NCBI GenBank assembly: GCA_025594325.1
Contig: JANHCV010000007.1
Location: forward strand, 1 to 64,000
DNA length: 64,000 nt
Direction: 5' to 3'
Source: Blastocladiella emersonii ATCC 22665
Lineage: Eukaryota; Blastocladiomycota; Blastocladiomycetes; Blastocladiales; Blastocladiaceae
Every line of letters begins with the position of its first letter. The first letter of the stretch is position 1. The translations under genes and the position numbers were made by a program. Positions 38,224-49,171 of this stretch are shown piece by piece. The notes beneath the pieces were generated by a model. It was given only the letters and a program-made list of their open reading frames with translations. It was not told the DNA's origin and did no database searches.

Positions 38224-39338
38224 GTCAAAGTGGCCACAGTTGCACAGAGCGTTCCCTGTGAATGAAAAAACCTCTAGAATCCTAAAATTGTCGGGAATGT
38301 GGTGAGTGACGAACGCACTTGGGCGGTTCGGGCCAGCCGTGGGTCGGCGGAAGTAAACGGCGGGCAGCAAAGTACGCGAGGACAAGATGGCAACAGCCAA
38401 TGGCCAAGCCAAGCGTGCTTGTTTTCTTGCAGCAAGTTAGAGCGGGTCGATTTGTGTACCGAGTCAGAAGGGTCACGGCACGCCAGGGGGCATGGCCTTC
38501 GTGCAGACGCCAAGCCTCGCCCAGCCTCGCCCGGCCTGGACCTGGGCCTGGACCGCTGAGTCCCTGCTGAGTCCCGGCTCCCAGGTTCGGCGTGCCCTCT
38601 CGCCCCGAGATGCCAGTCCGGGCAACCCCGAACGCATGCACGAACTGCGTGTCAGTTTAAAAGTTTCGCTCTTGCGGCGTGAGGCCGCCCGCCTTCGGCG
38701 GACGGATCGAATGTTCAACAGGGGGTGACGACGTGCTCGCAGTCCCAACCTGGTTCTGTATTTTTTCACGCCTCCGCCTCCTGAATGTGGAGAGCGGCGG
38801 ACGGCACCCTCGCAGCGTAGCGTGCCTGGCTGACTGAGGGTGGAGTGCGTCGCGCGCCCTCGCGTGTGATGGTGTCCATCAGCAGAGTAACAACACTCAG
38901 CGCGCATGCGGCGCACTTTTTTGACGGGTGTTTCTCGTTGATCAAGCTCAGATCGACATCGCGCGTCGGCGATGGCGCACGCGAGTTGGTTGAGAGCTGG
39001 CCAAACGCGAAAAATGTTGATGACCTGAAGAACGGCCGCATCCTTAGCAAGGGGCCGTGCCCGTCGACGCGCGCTGAAAACGACTGAACTCAGCGTTTGG
39101 GTGGGTGTTCAAATAAACGTCAGCTTGTTCAATCTGGTTGGAGTTTCAAGTTGACGTGCGAAGGATGGTAGACGTGTGTGGGTGTTCACTCATCCGGCTT
39201 ACCGTGCCACTCCCGCGCCCTATACATCGAGCAGATCTTTCGGTAAGCGGAAGCGCCGCATCTTGACTTGCTCGAGGATCCAGATTCTTGTACCATCAAG
39301 TTCACACGCTGTGCGTGGCTTTGGGTGCAAGTACGTCA
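38224..39338. other. Intergenic region between homeodomain gene and APC11
   Basis: About 1.1 kb. It should hold the promoter of the homeodomain gene and the 3' end of APC11. Open frames here overlap on both strands and lack recognisable protein features. A small perfect hairpin (CCGCC-TTC-GGCGG) lies at 38689-38701. I see no RNA gene and no transposon. Confidence 0.5.
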
Positions 39339-39672
39339 TCACGGTCGCTCCTCCGACGAGGGCACCCATTCACGCCTGCAATTCGGGCAGGTTTCGCTCT
39401 TCTCGAGCCATCGCTCAATGCAGTGGATGTGGAAGACGTGTTTACAATCGCTCCAAACTACAAGAACCCAGGTCTGGCTTAGCGCCGCCTGACCTTCTCC
39501 CGACCGTCAAGGCCACCAAGGAGCGAAGCTCACCAAGGGCACATTCATCACCAGGGTACACGCAGTGCCCGCATGTCGCCTCAAGGGCGTTCGAGCAGAC
39601 CGTGCACTGTTCCTCAGATGTGTCCCAGGTCCATTGCGCTGGGCAAAGCCACTTCTTTACATGGAGCTTCAT
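39339..39672 (-). CDS. APC11: Anaphase-promoting complex RING subunit APC11, two exons
   Basis: Catalytic RING-H2 subunit of the anaphase-promoting complex, which pairs with APC2 and recruits E2 enzymes to ubiquitylate cyclins and securin. Exon 1 is 39672-39534 and exon 2 39457-39339; the 76-bp intron runs GTGAGC to TGTAG and is phase 1. The joined protein is 85 residues, as expected for the family (human 84). It starts [16 protein letters not shown], matching the family N-terminus, and has zinc ligands Cys23, Cys26, Cys34, Cys37, Cys44, Cys51, His53, His56, His58, Cys59, Cys70 and Cys73, including PGDEC and [14 protein letters not shown]. It shares a short divergent promoter region with the helicase gene on the other strand. 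Confidence 0.95.
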
Positions 39673-39886
39673 TGGGTGGTATGAGTTGTATGCGTTTTGA
39701 ATGGGTCGGTGCGGACTGTCGCCGCCCGCCCGCTGAGCACGAGTTTGCTTGCCTTGAAGGGCCTTCAAACCGGCCTGGCAACCACTCACCTGACGGTCAC
39801 GTGAGATGCAATGTGGTGTGCTCCGCGCTCCTTCGCGACCCTTGCAGCGCACTTCGCCCGGGGCTCGTTCCACGCTTGGCTTGCAA
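39673..39886. promoter_or_regulatory. Divergent intergenic region of APC11 and the DEAD-box gene
   Basis: Only 214 bp separate the two proposed start codons, so the region must contain both promoters. No TATA-like box is obvious. An in-frame ATG at 39806 could extend the helicase by 27 residues and would shorten the region to 133 bp. Confidence 0.5.
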
Positions 39887-42319
39887 ATGGACTCAACGAA
39901 AATGGAGAAAAAAGCCAAACAGAAGCGCAAACGGACCCAAGAGGCGGAGCCTCTCGTTGATCTTTCGCCCACCAAGAGCGTTGTCGCCTTCGCCGCCATC
40001 ACCGACTTCGCTCGGGACTCCGCTGTGTCTCCTTCTGTTGCCACAGAGCCGGCAGTGCGTGGCGTCCCCGTCCTGACTTCGAACCAAGAGACTTCTTCCG
40101 CCAGCAGTCCGGCAAAGGAGCCGCAGTACGATCTCTTCTTCCCCGAGTTTGAAGACTCCACGCGTCTGTCGCGCGAGGAGCAGAAGCGCCTCAAGCGGGC
40201 TGCACTTCCCTCATGGCTCGCCAATCCCGAACTTGTTCCCCAAGATTCGGGGGATCTACTGGCTCCTTCCGTCAACGAGCAAGACGAGCACGGTGCTCGA
40301 GCCGACTTGTCGGACGCGTCGCTCACTCACCCGGGGCCCGAGCTGGAGGCCACCGAGCTCAGCACCTTTGGCCTCGACCCACGGCTCGTGACCGTTTGCT
40401 CTCGCCTTGGCATTCAGCACCTGTTCTCGATCCAGCGCACCGTTGTCCCTCGCCTGCTCAACGCTGAGTTTCCGCACGACCTGCTGGTCTCGGCACCAAC
40501 GGGTTCCGGTAAGACGCTTTCGTACGTCTTGCCCATCGTCCATCGCCTGGCGCAGCGCACGGTCCCTCGCCTGCGCGCTCTCGTTGTTGTACCAACTCGC
40601 GATCTTGTACGCCAAGTCTACGAGACTTTCTTGCCTTTTGCCACTGCCACCGGCCTGCGCGTGACTTATGCTGCTGGTGGATCTGCCCGCGCAATGCAGG
40701 CCGAACAGAGCCGGTTGGCTGGGCGTCCTGAAGATAGTCATGTACCGTCCTCTTCTGCCCTCGCCTCGAAGTACTTGCAACACCATCTCAACGTACACTC
40801 CAGTGGTGTGCTTCCCCCCAAGGGGATTTCACTCTCAGGCGGCCACAGCAACTACGATGTGCTGGTTGCCACCCCTGGACGACTTCATGATCATCTGACA
40901 CGTACCCCGAACTTTACGCTGCAGCATCTCCAGTTTCTCGTCGTGGATGAGGCAGATCGCATTCTTAACTCTTCCGAAACTGAGTGGCTTGACCTCGCGC
41001 TCGAGTCCATGCGCACCCCGTCGTCAACGGGGACGACCAATGGTCCGATTCATTCGCGCTCGCCACTATTCCGTCCTCCCCCTGGTTCTATGTTTCAGCG
41101 CAGAGTGCCAGTTTCCCCCAAGAAGCTCCTTTTCTCAGCGACTCTTACTCGTAACCCAGAGAAACTTGCCATGCTGCAATTGCACAATCCTACGATGATT
41201 GCGGCTACTGCAGCGGTTCGACCTGACAGTCAAACAATCGATGCCAATGGCGCCAGCGCGTCGTCCTTCGAAGATCAGCGTTACGTTTTCCCAACGACCC
41301 TTCACGAGTCGATGGCCACAATGGCCACCGTAGCCGATAAGCCCATCGCGCTTCTGGACCTTATTCGGTCCATGGAATGGGCTCTGGAACACGGTACCCT
41401 TGAAACCGACATTGCCTGCATCGGCGCGAAGGGGTCGCTTGTGGCTACCAAGATGACCCACGCATCTCCATCGCTCGAAGCTCTCACTCAGCTGTCGGCA
41501 ACCGCTCGTCAACTTTTGCGCTCTCTTATCGCGTCCATGCAGCAGGGCCAGAAGCCATCCCGATCCGTGTGGAGGGTACTTGTCTTCACCAAGTCCATTG
41601 AGTCAGCTCGGCGGCTCACCAGGGTTCTTGCTGCTGGTGCCGGGCCCACGGCCGCTATTTCACTCTTTTCGCGCGAGCTCGTCCAGTCCGATCGTAACTC
41701 CTTGCTTCGCGCTTTCCGTGCGGAGCCTTCGACCTCAGTCCCCACACCAGACTCAACTGCTGTACCTCGGGTTCGCGTCCTTGTTGCCTCCGATATCATC
41801 GCCCGCGGTATCGACCTGCCAAAGGTGGACATTGTCGTCAACTACGACCCGCCTACTTATTTCCCGCAATACGTTCACCGTGTTGGCCGTACGGCCCGCG
41901 CAGGAGCCACCGGCGCAGCGCTCACCCTGCTGGCTACACACGAGGTTCGCTTCTTCAAGGACCTCATGTTGACGAAGCGGGGAACTTCCTGGCGAGCGGC
42001 TGTGCAGAGCCTGCGCGTGCGCAACTCTTACGACCAGCTGCGCGGCCTCGATGCCATCATGCGACAGGTCCAGGGACTTCCGGAGAATGAGGCAGGCGAG
42101 GACCCAGGCCACGTCGACGTGCCGACGGAGTATGGAGCGGAGCCGGTCGACGCAACTGAGGTCGACGATACCCTCGCGTATCTGGATCACGACGAACCTG
42201 ACAACGAGGCCTTCGCCCTTACCGAGGTCCGCAAGCAATGGGAGCGACCGAGCGGACTTACAACCTTTTCGTCGGACGAGGAGGAGAGCGATGACGGCAT
42301 GGACATTGATGACGAATGA
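39887..42319 (+). CDS. DBP6: DEAD-box RNA helicase, DBP6/DDX51-like
   Basis: ATP-dependent RNA helicase, probably nucleolar and acting in early 60S ribosomal subunit assembly, as known for yeast Dbp6 and human DDX51. No intron is needed; 810 residues from 39887. Motifs in order (residues approximate): APTGSGKT (203), VVVPTRDL, VATPGRL, VDEAD (353), FSATLT (416), VFTKSIESA, ASDIIARGIDLP and YVHRVGRTARAG (660). The DDX51 likeness rests on SAPTGSGKTLSYVLPIV, an ATPGRLHDHL box and a long insert between motifs Ia and Ib. A lysine-rich N-terminus (MEKKAKQKRKR) fits nucleolar targeting; the C-terminus is acidic. I prefer the start at 39887 because the 27 residues upstream look non-coding; the alternative is 39806. 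It converges on CFAP61 with 82 bp between stop codons. Confidence 0.9.
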   Translation: MDSTKMEKKAKQKRKRTQEAEPLVDLSPTKSVVAFAAITDFARDSAVSPSVATEPAVRGVPVLTSNQETSSASSPAKEPQYDLFFPEFEDSTRLSREEQKRLKRAALPSWLANPELVPQDSGDLLAPSVNEQDEHGARADLSDASLTHPGPELEATELSTFGLDPRLVTVCSRLGIQHLFSIQRTVVPRLLNAEFPHDLLVSAPTGSGKTLSYVLPIVHRLAQRTVPRLRALVVVPTRDLVRQVYETFLPFATATGLRVTYAAGGSARAMQAEQSRLAGRPEDSHVPSSSALASKYLQHHLNVHSSGVLPPKGISLSGGHSNYDVLVATPGRLHDHLTRTPNFTLQHLQFLVVDEADRILNSSETEWLDLALESMRTPSSTGTTNGPIHSRSPLFRPPPGSMFQRRVPVSPKKLLFSATLTRNPEKLAMLQLHNPTMIAATAAVRPDSQTIDANGASASSFEDQRYVFPTTLHESMATMATVADKPIALLDLIRSMEWALEHGTLETDIACIGAKGSLVATKMTHASPSLEALTQLSATARQLLRSLIASMQQGQKPSRSVWRVLVFTKSIESARRLTRVLAAGAGPTAAISLFSRELVQSDRNSLLRAFRAEPSTSVPTPDSTAVPRVRVLVASDIIARGIDLPKVDIVVNYDPPTYFPQYVHRVGRTARAGATGAALTLLATHEVRFFKDLMLTKRGTSWRAAVQSLRVRNSYDQLRGLDAIMRQVQGLPENEAGEDPGHVDVPTEYGAEPVDATEVDDTLAYLDHDEPDNEAFALTEVRKQWERPSGLTTFSSDEEESDDGMDIDDE

Positions 42320-42401
42320 GCCCGAACTGTAATGGCCAGATAAATTAGTTGATTGAAAGTGCATCGTTTGTATATTGGAGGAAGCAGCGGGAGTCAATCA
42401 A

Positions 42402-45400
42402 TTACAGTGCAGCCCCAGTGGCGATCGCACGAATGGTCCGGTCCACCTGCACGCGGGCCTGCTGCTCCGAGATCTCAAACTTTTTAGCGATTTCCTCGAG
42501 CTGGCGGGCTGACGCAGCTTTGTCGTTGGACTTGGCAATCGCAGCGAGTGCGTCCCGGACGTCAGGGCTGCATCGATCGAGGGTCATGACGCTGAGTCGC
42601 TGCATTGTGGACTGAAACCCATCAAGGAAGAGGGGGGCAAGGACGGGTGCGTCGAGGTACGCCATCAAGTCAGGAATCAACCCATCTTTGAAGCGCGTGG
42701 CAATGTTGTTGAGATACTGCTCGTGTACACCGTAAAGCCCAATGAGTCGGTCGCGGTCAATTGGCCTCGCACCGAAATAGCGGATCTTGGTAATACGGCG
42801 CCGCTCGTCAAGCGTGATTTCCATGTGCGCAAGCAACGGCGATGTGACTGTAGTCGTAAGCGTTTCGCCCCCAGCAATCCCAGCCTGAAGCTTGGCCGTC
42901 CGCGTAAACGGTACTGGCGTAACACATTCGAACAAGTAGAGTGGTCCCAAAAGCTCAAAGCAAGAGACAACTGGCCGCTGGTAGTAGTGCGTAGGGGTCT
43001 CGTTACCGCCGCCATCGGACACGGATTCCAGCGGGTGGAGAGCTCGTGCAACGCGCTGACCGACTTCGCGGCTATCAACCTGAGACAGCGACCAGGGAAT
43101 GTGTTCGCGGCGCGAAAAGCGAGTGCACGTGCCCGTTGCAATTCTATACACGAGAGCAACATAACGGGATTAGCCTGGTTCCGCCATAGTAGGAAGGAGC
43201 AGGGATTAGGCGGTGGGAAAATACGTGGACGTACATGAGAGGGTCACAAGTGAGAAAATCACCACTAATGACTAACCCGTGGTCAAAGACGAGGGATGCA
43301 TCGTGAACGAGCTTGAAATTAAGCGCCGAGACCTCCTGCGTATCGGCGAGGACGACCAGGTCGCACGACACGGTGGCAGGCGATCCAGTATTGCCAAACT
43401 GGACTCCCGTAACGCGATCAAGCGGGGACTTGACAAGCCCGATCACAGGGTCCTCCAAAAGTCGGACCCCAAGGTTCGTGTAGGCGCTGCGAACGTCCTG
43501 GGCCCACGGGGCAAGGATACCCCACGATTCCGACGGGCGACCCACGAGATGCGTTATGAGCCCCGATGGGTACCCGTACGCAATCAGCGCGTGAACGCAG
43601 TGAAAAGCAGCAGGGTGTCCACCTACAACAACCACGCCGCCGCGATAACGATCCTTGGCTCCGGCAAGGTGGTGGACATGGGCGAGCCCAAGCGGAATGA
43701 GGTTCGGAATGTGGGCGACGCTGGGATCCATGTCGGGTGGGCAACACGCCAATGAAGTGAATGCCCGGCCAAAGCCAAGGACGAGCCGATCGTACTTGAC
43801 TGTCCCACTCTTGCGCATCCGAACGCGCTTGTGAAGGCGCTGGACACCTGCCATGGAGTCCCGCATGATCAAGCAGTAGATCGGAAACCCGACGCAATCC
43901 GGACTACGCGGATATCGCGCAACATAAGGTCACAAAGAGTTGATGAAAGGCAGAGCCTGGACCACACCATGACGATGACGTACCGAATCAGCGAGCGCGT
44001 CTGGGCAAACTCCTTTGGGTTCACGTAACCCTCGGGAGAAATCAGCGAGAGGTTAGAGTACCTGAAGTGTTCGTCCTAGCAATTCAGGCCGTTATGTTAT
44101 CTGTAAAGCCCAGTAGGAGCTTGTCAGCAGCCATGATGATCGTACCATGATGAGCTCTTCCAGGGACGACAAGTTGCAGTCCGAGGCGCCAACGAAGACG
44201 AGCCTATCGTTCACGGCACACTATCGGGTGCCCCGAGAACGCGAAAGTTAAATGAGTGACGTGTGCGATTGAAGGTGAAGCACATCGTACCCGGGGCTCG
44301 AAAAGAATGCTAGTTGAAATCATCCAGACGGGATGCTCCATAGTTGAAGCCGACGCACGACGGGGCCGGAGAGGAATCATCTCCTCACGAAGCACTTTGA
44401 TGGACATGTAATCGATGGGGCACTTGCACTCGTAGAACAAGACGGTGTTCTCCGCGAGCACCATCAAATCCTACAGAATCGGACGACGTTGATTAGCGCC
44501 GCGGGCTGCACACAAGGCGGAAGGGGACAAAATCGTGTCCGTGCCTGCAAAATCCATCGCGTGTGACCTTCGAAGAGCGGATTGATCACCAGCATTTCAA
44601 GAATGTTAAGCTTTCCCGCCGTGTCATGGAGGTCAGGCTCAATCCATCGATGTACGTCGAACTCTCGGACGAAAGGTGCAACCGAAGAATGCCGAAGAAC
44701 TGCAACCCCGATTGTTTGCATGTACGCCTCGACGACGTAAAAAGACCCTACGAGATGACACCAGCGCACAGTCAGAGATCCTGAAGGCCAGGGCGAGTTG
44801 AATGTTCTGGGCACATACGTCCTTCTTGGCGAATCGGCTCGAATTCATCGTCGCAGGAGCGCAGCAACGGCTCCAACGATTTGTTTTGGAGAAGCTCGAG
44901 TGCATTTTTGATGTCTTGGGCTGAACCCCGACGGAGTCGGACACGGTCTTGGTGGCCGTAGCGATGGGCAAGATACAGGCAGTGATTTGGCTGCTTGTTG
45001 GGAAGGGGCGGGACCCGCGTGAAATGACTCCGACCACCCGGCGGAGCAAGAAGTGGAAGCTCCCGGCACGAGGTCGGCTGCGAAAGTAAGCAATAGTCGA
45101 GGTCCGGGAGCGCCTCAAAGAGTGGCTACAATCAACGATGAGCAGCGGCGTCAGTAATGAATGGAATCGCACTGGAGACCACATTAGAATACCGAGGGTA
45201 CCTTGACGAACTCGGTGCTATGGTGAGCGAAGCGGTCATCGATGCAGAAGAGTTTGATCGCGAAGGCGTTGTGCAAGCGCACGTCGGTTTCTACCTTTGC
45301 TGATCTTTTGATTGATTTCGCCAGCTCGCTTACCATGTTGGCGTGTGCAGTCTCCGTGGTCCCACTGGCGAAATCCGCGATATCGTCTTCGGGTACAGAA

Positions 45401-46693
45401 TCGACCGGATCGCCTAGAGGGAGGGCGCTCAAGTTTTGGGCCGAGGCGTGAATGGATGCGACCTTGGAGAGCTCAACCCGGTCTTCGTCAAAACGTCCCG
45501 CTGAGGAAATCAAGCAATGAGCAGGGTCAAATTGGTTAGTATCCGGGTACTGGCTTTAAAGAACAACGCGGGGCTCCAGAGGGCAAACGAACCTTCGTCC
45601 GTGAGGTCGGAATAAACGTCGAGGGCATACGACTTCGCGAGGACTTCAAGATCGATGTCAGAGGTAACGCTCACGAATCCGACGGCCGTTCCGCGCCACT
45701 CGGCGACGAGCGAAAGAACTCTAGGATCCTTGCTCTCGAGCACCTCTGCAACATGATAGTCACCTGCGTCAGCGGGAAGCATCTACGTAGGGAATGAGAG
45801 ACGGTTGTGAGTCTTTACGCAAGTTATTGCAGTGACGGTCAGCTCTGTACCTGGCACCGCTTGAAGAGGGGAACCAAATCGTCACAATCTTCCACCCGTG
45901 CCTTGCGGATACTAAGCGGAGGGCAAATGGTCCCGCGCATGCAGACGAAGAGCGAGAATGCTGCACCAGAAGGATGGCGCGGCGGGACTGTGTCGAAGCA
46001 AGGCCGAGATAGGTTGGCCTTGAGGCCGGGAAGAACGACCAGATTTGAAGTCCACCCAGGTGCAGTAAAGTTGGCCGGGACGATGAGGGCAATCTGCTCG
46101 ACACGGGGCTGTAAGACAAAGACCGTGTTCAGGCACTGGATCAAGAACTCGTGGTCGCCCGCTTCCTCCAGGTCAGTAAAGAAACGGGTCAAGAACAGGG
46201 TGTTGGAACGCTAGAGTTGAAAATGACAGGATTTAGTGCAAGAGCGCGCAAGGTAGCTGTCCAAGAAGGTACCTTGAGGAAAGGTGCGCGGAACTCGCGG
46301 CGTATGTACTCGTCCCATCCCGCCCGCCGAAGCTCGCGCTGCAGGTTCGCATCGAAACGATCCATGCGAGGGCCTGCGCTGAGAGAGAAGAACGCAATGA
46401 TACCCTGCGGAACGTTATTGTCTCGATCAACTGCCTCGTCGCTCGCGGGAGAGCTGACGAGGCTCAACATAGCCGTGTCTCTGTAACTCCGCGAGTCAGC
46501 GTCCGAAGCTCAAGTCAGCGTCCGAAGCTCAAGTCTAGAAGGGAGCGAGCGACCGTCGCACGTACATGTCGCGAGCAGCATCATGTGGTCCAAAGGTTTG
46601 TGAGACCGACGGGGGACTCTTGAGGAGCAGCGCTTCGACGAAGGGCGCGTCAGCGGTCGTCGCGCGCCGCAGAGATAGCCTCGTCGCGTTCAT
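42402..46693 (-). CDS. CFAP61: Cilia- and flagella-associated protein 61, twelve exons
   Basis: Axonemal protein of motile flagella; CFAP61 homologues belong to the calmodulin- and spoke-associated complex at the base of radial spoke 3. Exons by splice site and phase: 46693-46566, 46480-46273, 46210-45851, 45782-45593, 45500-45202, 45125-44819, 44747-44545, 44470-44291, 44220-44146, 44075-43889, 43847-43235, 43143-42402. The joined frame gives 1163 residues (human about 1237). Family landmarks: the N-terminal acetyltransferase-like part (RRATTADAPFVEALL), RKARVEDCDDLVPLFKRC, AIKLFCIDDRF, LVFVGASDCNLSSLEEL, a Rossmann-like GGVVVVGGHPAAFHC near residue 780, TRFSRREHIPW with SREVGQRVA, and LIGLYGVHEQYLNN near the end. 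Exon 7 ends with a GC donor. The exon 10/11 border is uncertain: my choice uses a 41-bp intron; the alternative ends exon 10 at 43984. Confidence 0.92.
46494..46531. repeat. 19-bp tandem duplication in CFAP61 intron 1
   Basis: AGTCAGCGTCCGAAGCTCA occurs twice back to back inside the first intron, with the start of a third copy at 46532. It leaves the splice sites intact. Confidence 0.9.
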
Positions 46694-47102
46694 GGTGCAG
46701 TGACTGGCCCGCACTGCCAGTTGTCAGGCTGGCTGACAGAGGAAGTCGGTTCCATGAATGCAATCGTGGATCCGCGGCGCCGCGAGAGGCGAACCCGCAC
46801 GCGTCACAGGGCTTGAGGTGCCCACGTGATCCGACGCGTCGCGCCACTTTCCACCGCGGGAGCGAGGCCGTATGCCGCTCGGGCCCGAGTGCCGGGCAAC
46901 CCAGCGGGCAACCCCGATCTTGGCTCGTTTCACACTTCATGCATCAGCCGCACAACGCAACGAGTGGATGAAATGTCAACGATGTGGAGGCTAGGCTTAC
47001 TTTCAGCAGAGAGCGTTGCTCAGTTCTCAGCTGGTGCGTCGCGCTCGTGCCAGCAGCCCGCCAGCCTCCACTCGCGATTACTCACGTCAAATATGTCTAG
47101 GC
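46694..47102. promoter_or_regulatory. Divergent intergenic region of CFAP61 and the membrane protein
   Basis: 409 bp separate the two start codons. It is moderately GC-rich, with no recognisable coding sequence and no clear TATA box. Both promoters must lie here. Confidence 0.45.
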
Positions 47103-49077
47103 ATGGGTCCGGAGAGTAGCACGGAAAACATTGAGCATTGGATCCCTGACCTCTCCAACGACTTTAAAGTACGTCTCGCGTCGTCCCAAACGAAAGTCAC
47201 TTCATTAATCACACGTCTCACGACTCTTCGCAGTACCGGCTGCTCGTCATGTTTTCTACCGTTGCAGCTGCGGCAATGGCCTTGTTTAGTTTGTACCGCC
47301 TCGCACTCGCTGTCAAGCGCATCCAGGATGAGTGGTCCGCGTCCGGCGACCATTCCTTGCAGCTCGCGGTCGGTGCTCGCTCCCTCGAGGTCCTGCAGGC
47401 GGCGATTGTCCTGACGGCCGACGGCCTGTACATCATGCTCACGTACACACGATTCGGCACTCGGGCCGTCAGCGTGGCCGCCAGCTTTTTGACCATCTTG
47501 ACGATTTATCTCCAGCCCATTGCGTGCCAAGCTGTGACCGCGACACTCCTTCTTCGATGGTTTCCGCAGCCAACACGGCGAGCTCGCGCCATGGTGGCGA
47601 CCCTGGCCGGCCTGAATCTCATCCCCTTCCTGTTAAGCATCACCTCCCTTGCGACCAAACGGTTCCTCGAGGTTCAGTGGCTCGCTTTCACAATTGTGTG
47701 TGCTGGTACGAATCTGCCAAGACCGGACTTGCGGCGGCCTTTAGCTAACACGCAGACGCACTGCCCTTTTCTTTTGGTAGGAAGCATCCTTTCACTCATT
47801 GTCATGCGATTCCACCTGTTTTGGATGACGAGCAAGTTCCCAACCATGGCTTACAACGAGGTCAACTCCAAGGTCATCCAGGGCAAGATTGTGATTCTTT
47901 ACCTGAGCGGCATCATCGACTGTGCCGTCATCCTGATCTGCATGGACCAGCCATTCATTCTCAACTTGATCATCGACTTTCTGCTGTACGTGACCTCGTT
48001 CTGTTTCAGTTTGGCAATGACTCGGACTCATTTTGTTTCGACCTTAGCTTCCACGTCAAAATCATCCTCTCCCTTGGGCTCTCACTCGACCTTGACAAGC
48101 TTACGCGTCCGATTCTTCCCGACTACGTTGCGCTCATGGATCAACCGATCATCGAACCTGGCCTCGCGCGGCCCCGCACCATGTCGCACGCGTCGGTGCT
48201 CCGGCGGGGAACAAGCCAGAAAGCCACCAATCCGCGGATTCCTCCAGGCATGACACCCCACATTGGCGTGAGCGACTACTCGCGAACAGACGGAAGCAAC
48301 GTGCCGATTGCAGTTTCTGATGACGGCGGTGCGGGTTCTTGGCCTCCCTGACGTTACTCCCAGTCGGCCACTGACCCTGTTCAATACTCGTCGCGTCTAG
48401 GACTCCCGCGTCCGCTGGTTGAGACAATTCCATCCGTGCAGGTGAGCTACGCCTCGCTCTCGAGGGATACCGAAGACTCTGTGCGCGCCCCTCCCCAAAC
48501 CATCGCTCAAGCCGAGCCTCTCATAGCGCTAGACGAGCCTGGTCCCACAGCCGCTGCGGGTCCGCTTCCGAGCGGTCCCGAGAAACCGCCAGCAGAGTCA
48601 AACCAGCCAATTTTACCGTCAAGTAAGGACACCAACGGGCCTCTAGACGACGAGACGGAAGGTACCAGCTCGATCGACAGCTCCACGCACATTCTCAGCC
48701 AACCGCTCTGCGACGAGGCCCGCGAAAACGGCGGCAGCGGACACGACATGAAGCGCGCGTCCTCAACATGCGACACTGGCTCGACTGGCGCATCCATGGA
48801 CCTTGTTTCTGAAGGGCAACGCAAGGAAGGCGGTGTAACCTCGTCGCAGGGCGTACTGGACAATCTCATGCGCCGTGGATCGGTTTCGAGTCGGCGCGAG
48901 CATGCCATGGGCAGCGGGGCAAAACTTGACGTTGGTTCGGCACGGGCCTCCGTGCAAGCGCTCTTCAAGCCGCTTCCCGACTCGGTTGCGTGCCTCCACA
49001 TGCTCGACCCTGAAGCAGAGGGGGAGCAGGAGGTGGCGGACGCGGATGATGATGATTCTGAGCGGCTGGAAGGTTGA
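47103..49077 (+). CDS. Putative seven-helix membrane protein with long acidic tail, five exons
   Basis: I do not recognise the family. Exons 47103-47168, 47234-47705, 47781-47985, 48048-48334 and 48401-49077 join in phase to 568 residues. The third intron (62 bp, GTACGTGACC to CCTTAG) resolves an apparent frameshift near 47990. About seven hydrophobic helices fall in residues 23-260: around LLVMFSTVAAAAMALF, LEVLQAAIVLTADGLYIML, VSVAASFLTILTIYL, MVATLAGLNLIPFLL, WLAFTIVCAGSILSLIV, IVILYLSGIIDCAVILIC with FILNLIIDFLL, and HVKIILSLGLSL. The last 300 residues are hydrophilic, rich in Ser, Pro, Glu and Asp, and end in an acidic cluster (ADADDDDSERLEG). The layout, a short outside N-terminus, seven helices and a long cytoplasmic tail, resembles a G-protein-coupled receptor, but I see no diagnostic motif. 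It converges on GPN3 with 94 bp between stops. Confidence 0.75.
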
Positions 49078-49171
49078 TTTGTTGAATGCGTAATCTGTTT
49101 TGTTTCACACAGTCGATGGCACCCGTAGACAGATGACTAGAATCGTATATACCGGATGGGAGCGAGTACGG

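Noticed and set aside
39442-40326. 294-codon minus-strand frame across the helicase start
   Set aside because: It reads antisense through the DEAD-box gene; only its last part is the genuine first exon of APC11, which ends at a splice donor.
47821-48351. True frameshift or pseudogene in the membrane-protein gene
   Set aside because: A 62-bp intron with a GTACGTG donor and a pyrimidine-rich TTAG acceptor restores the frame exactly.
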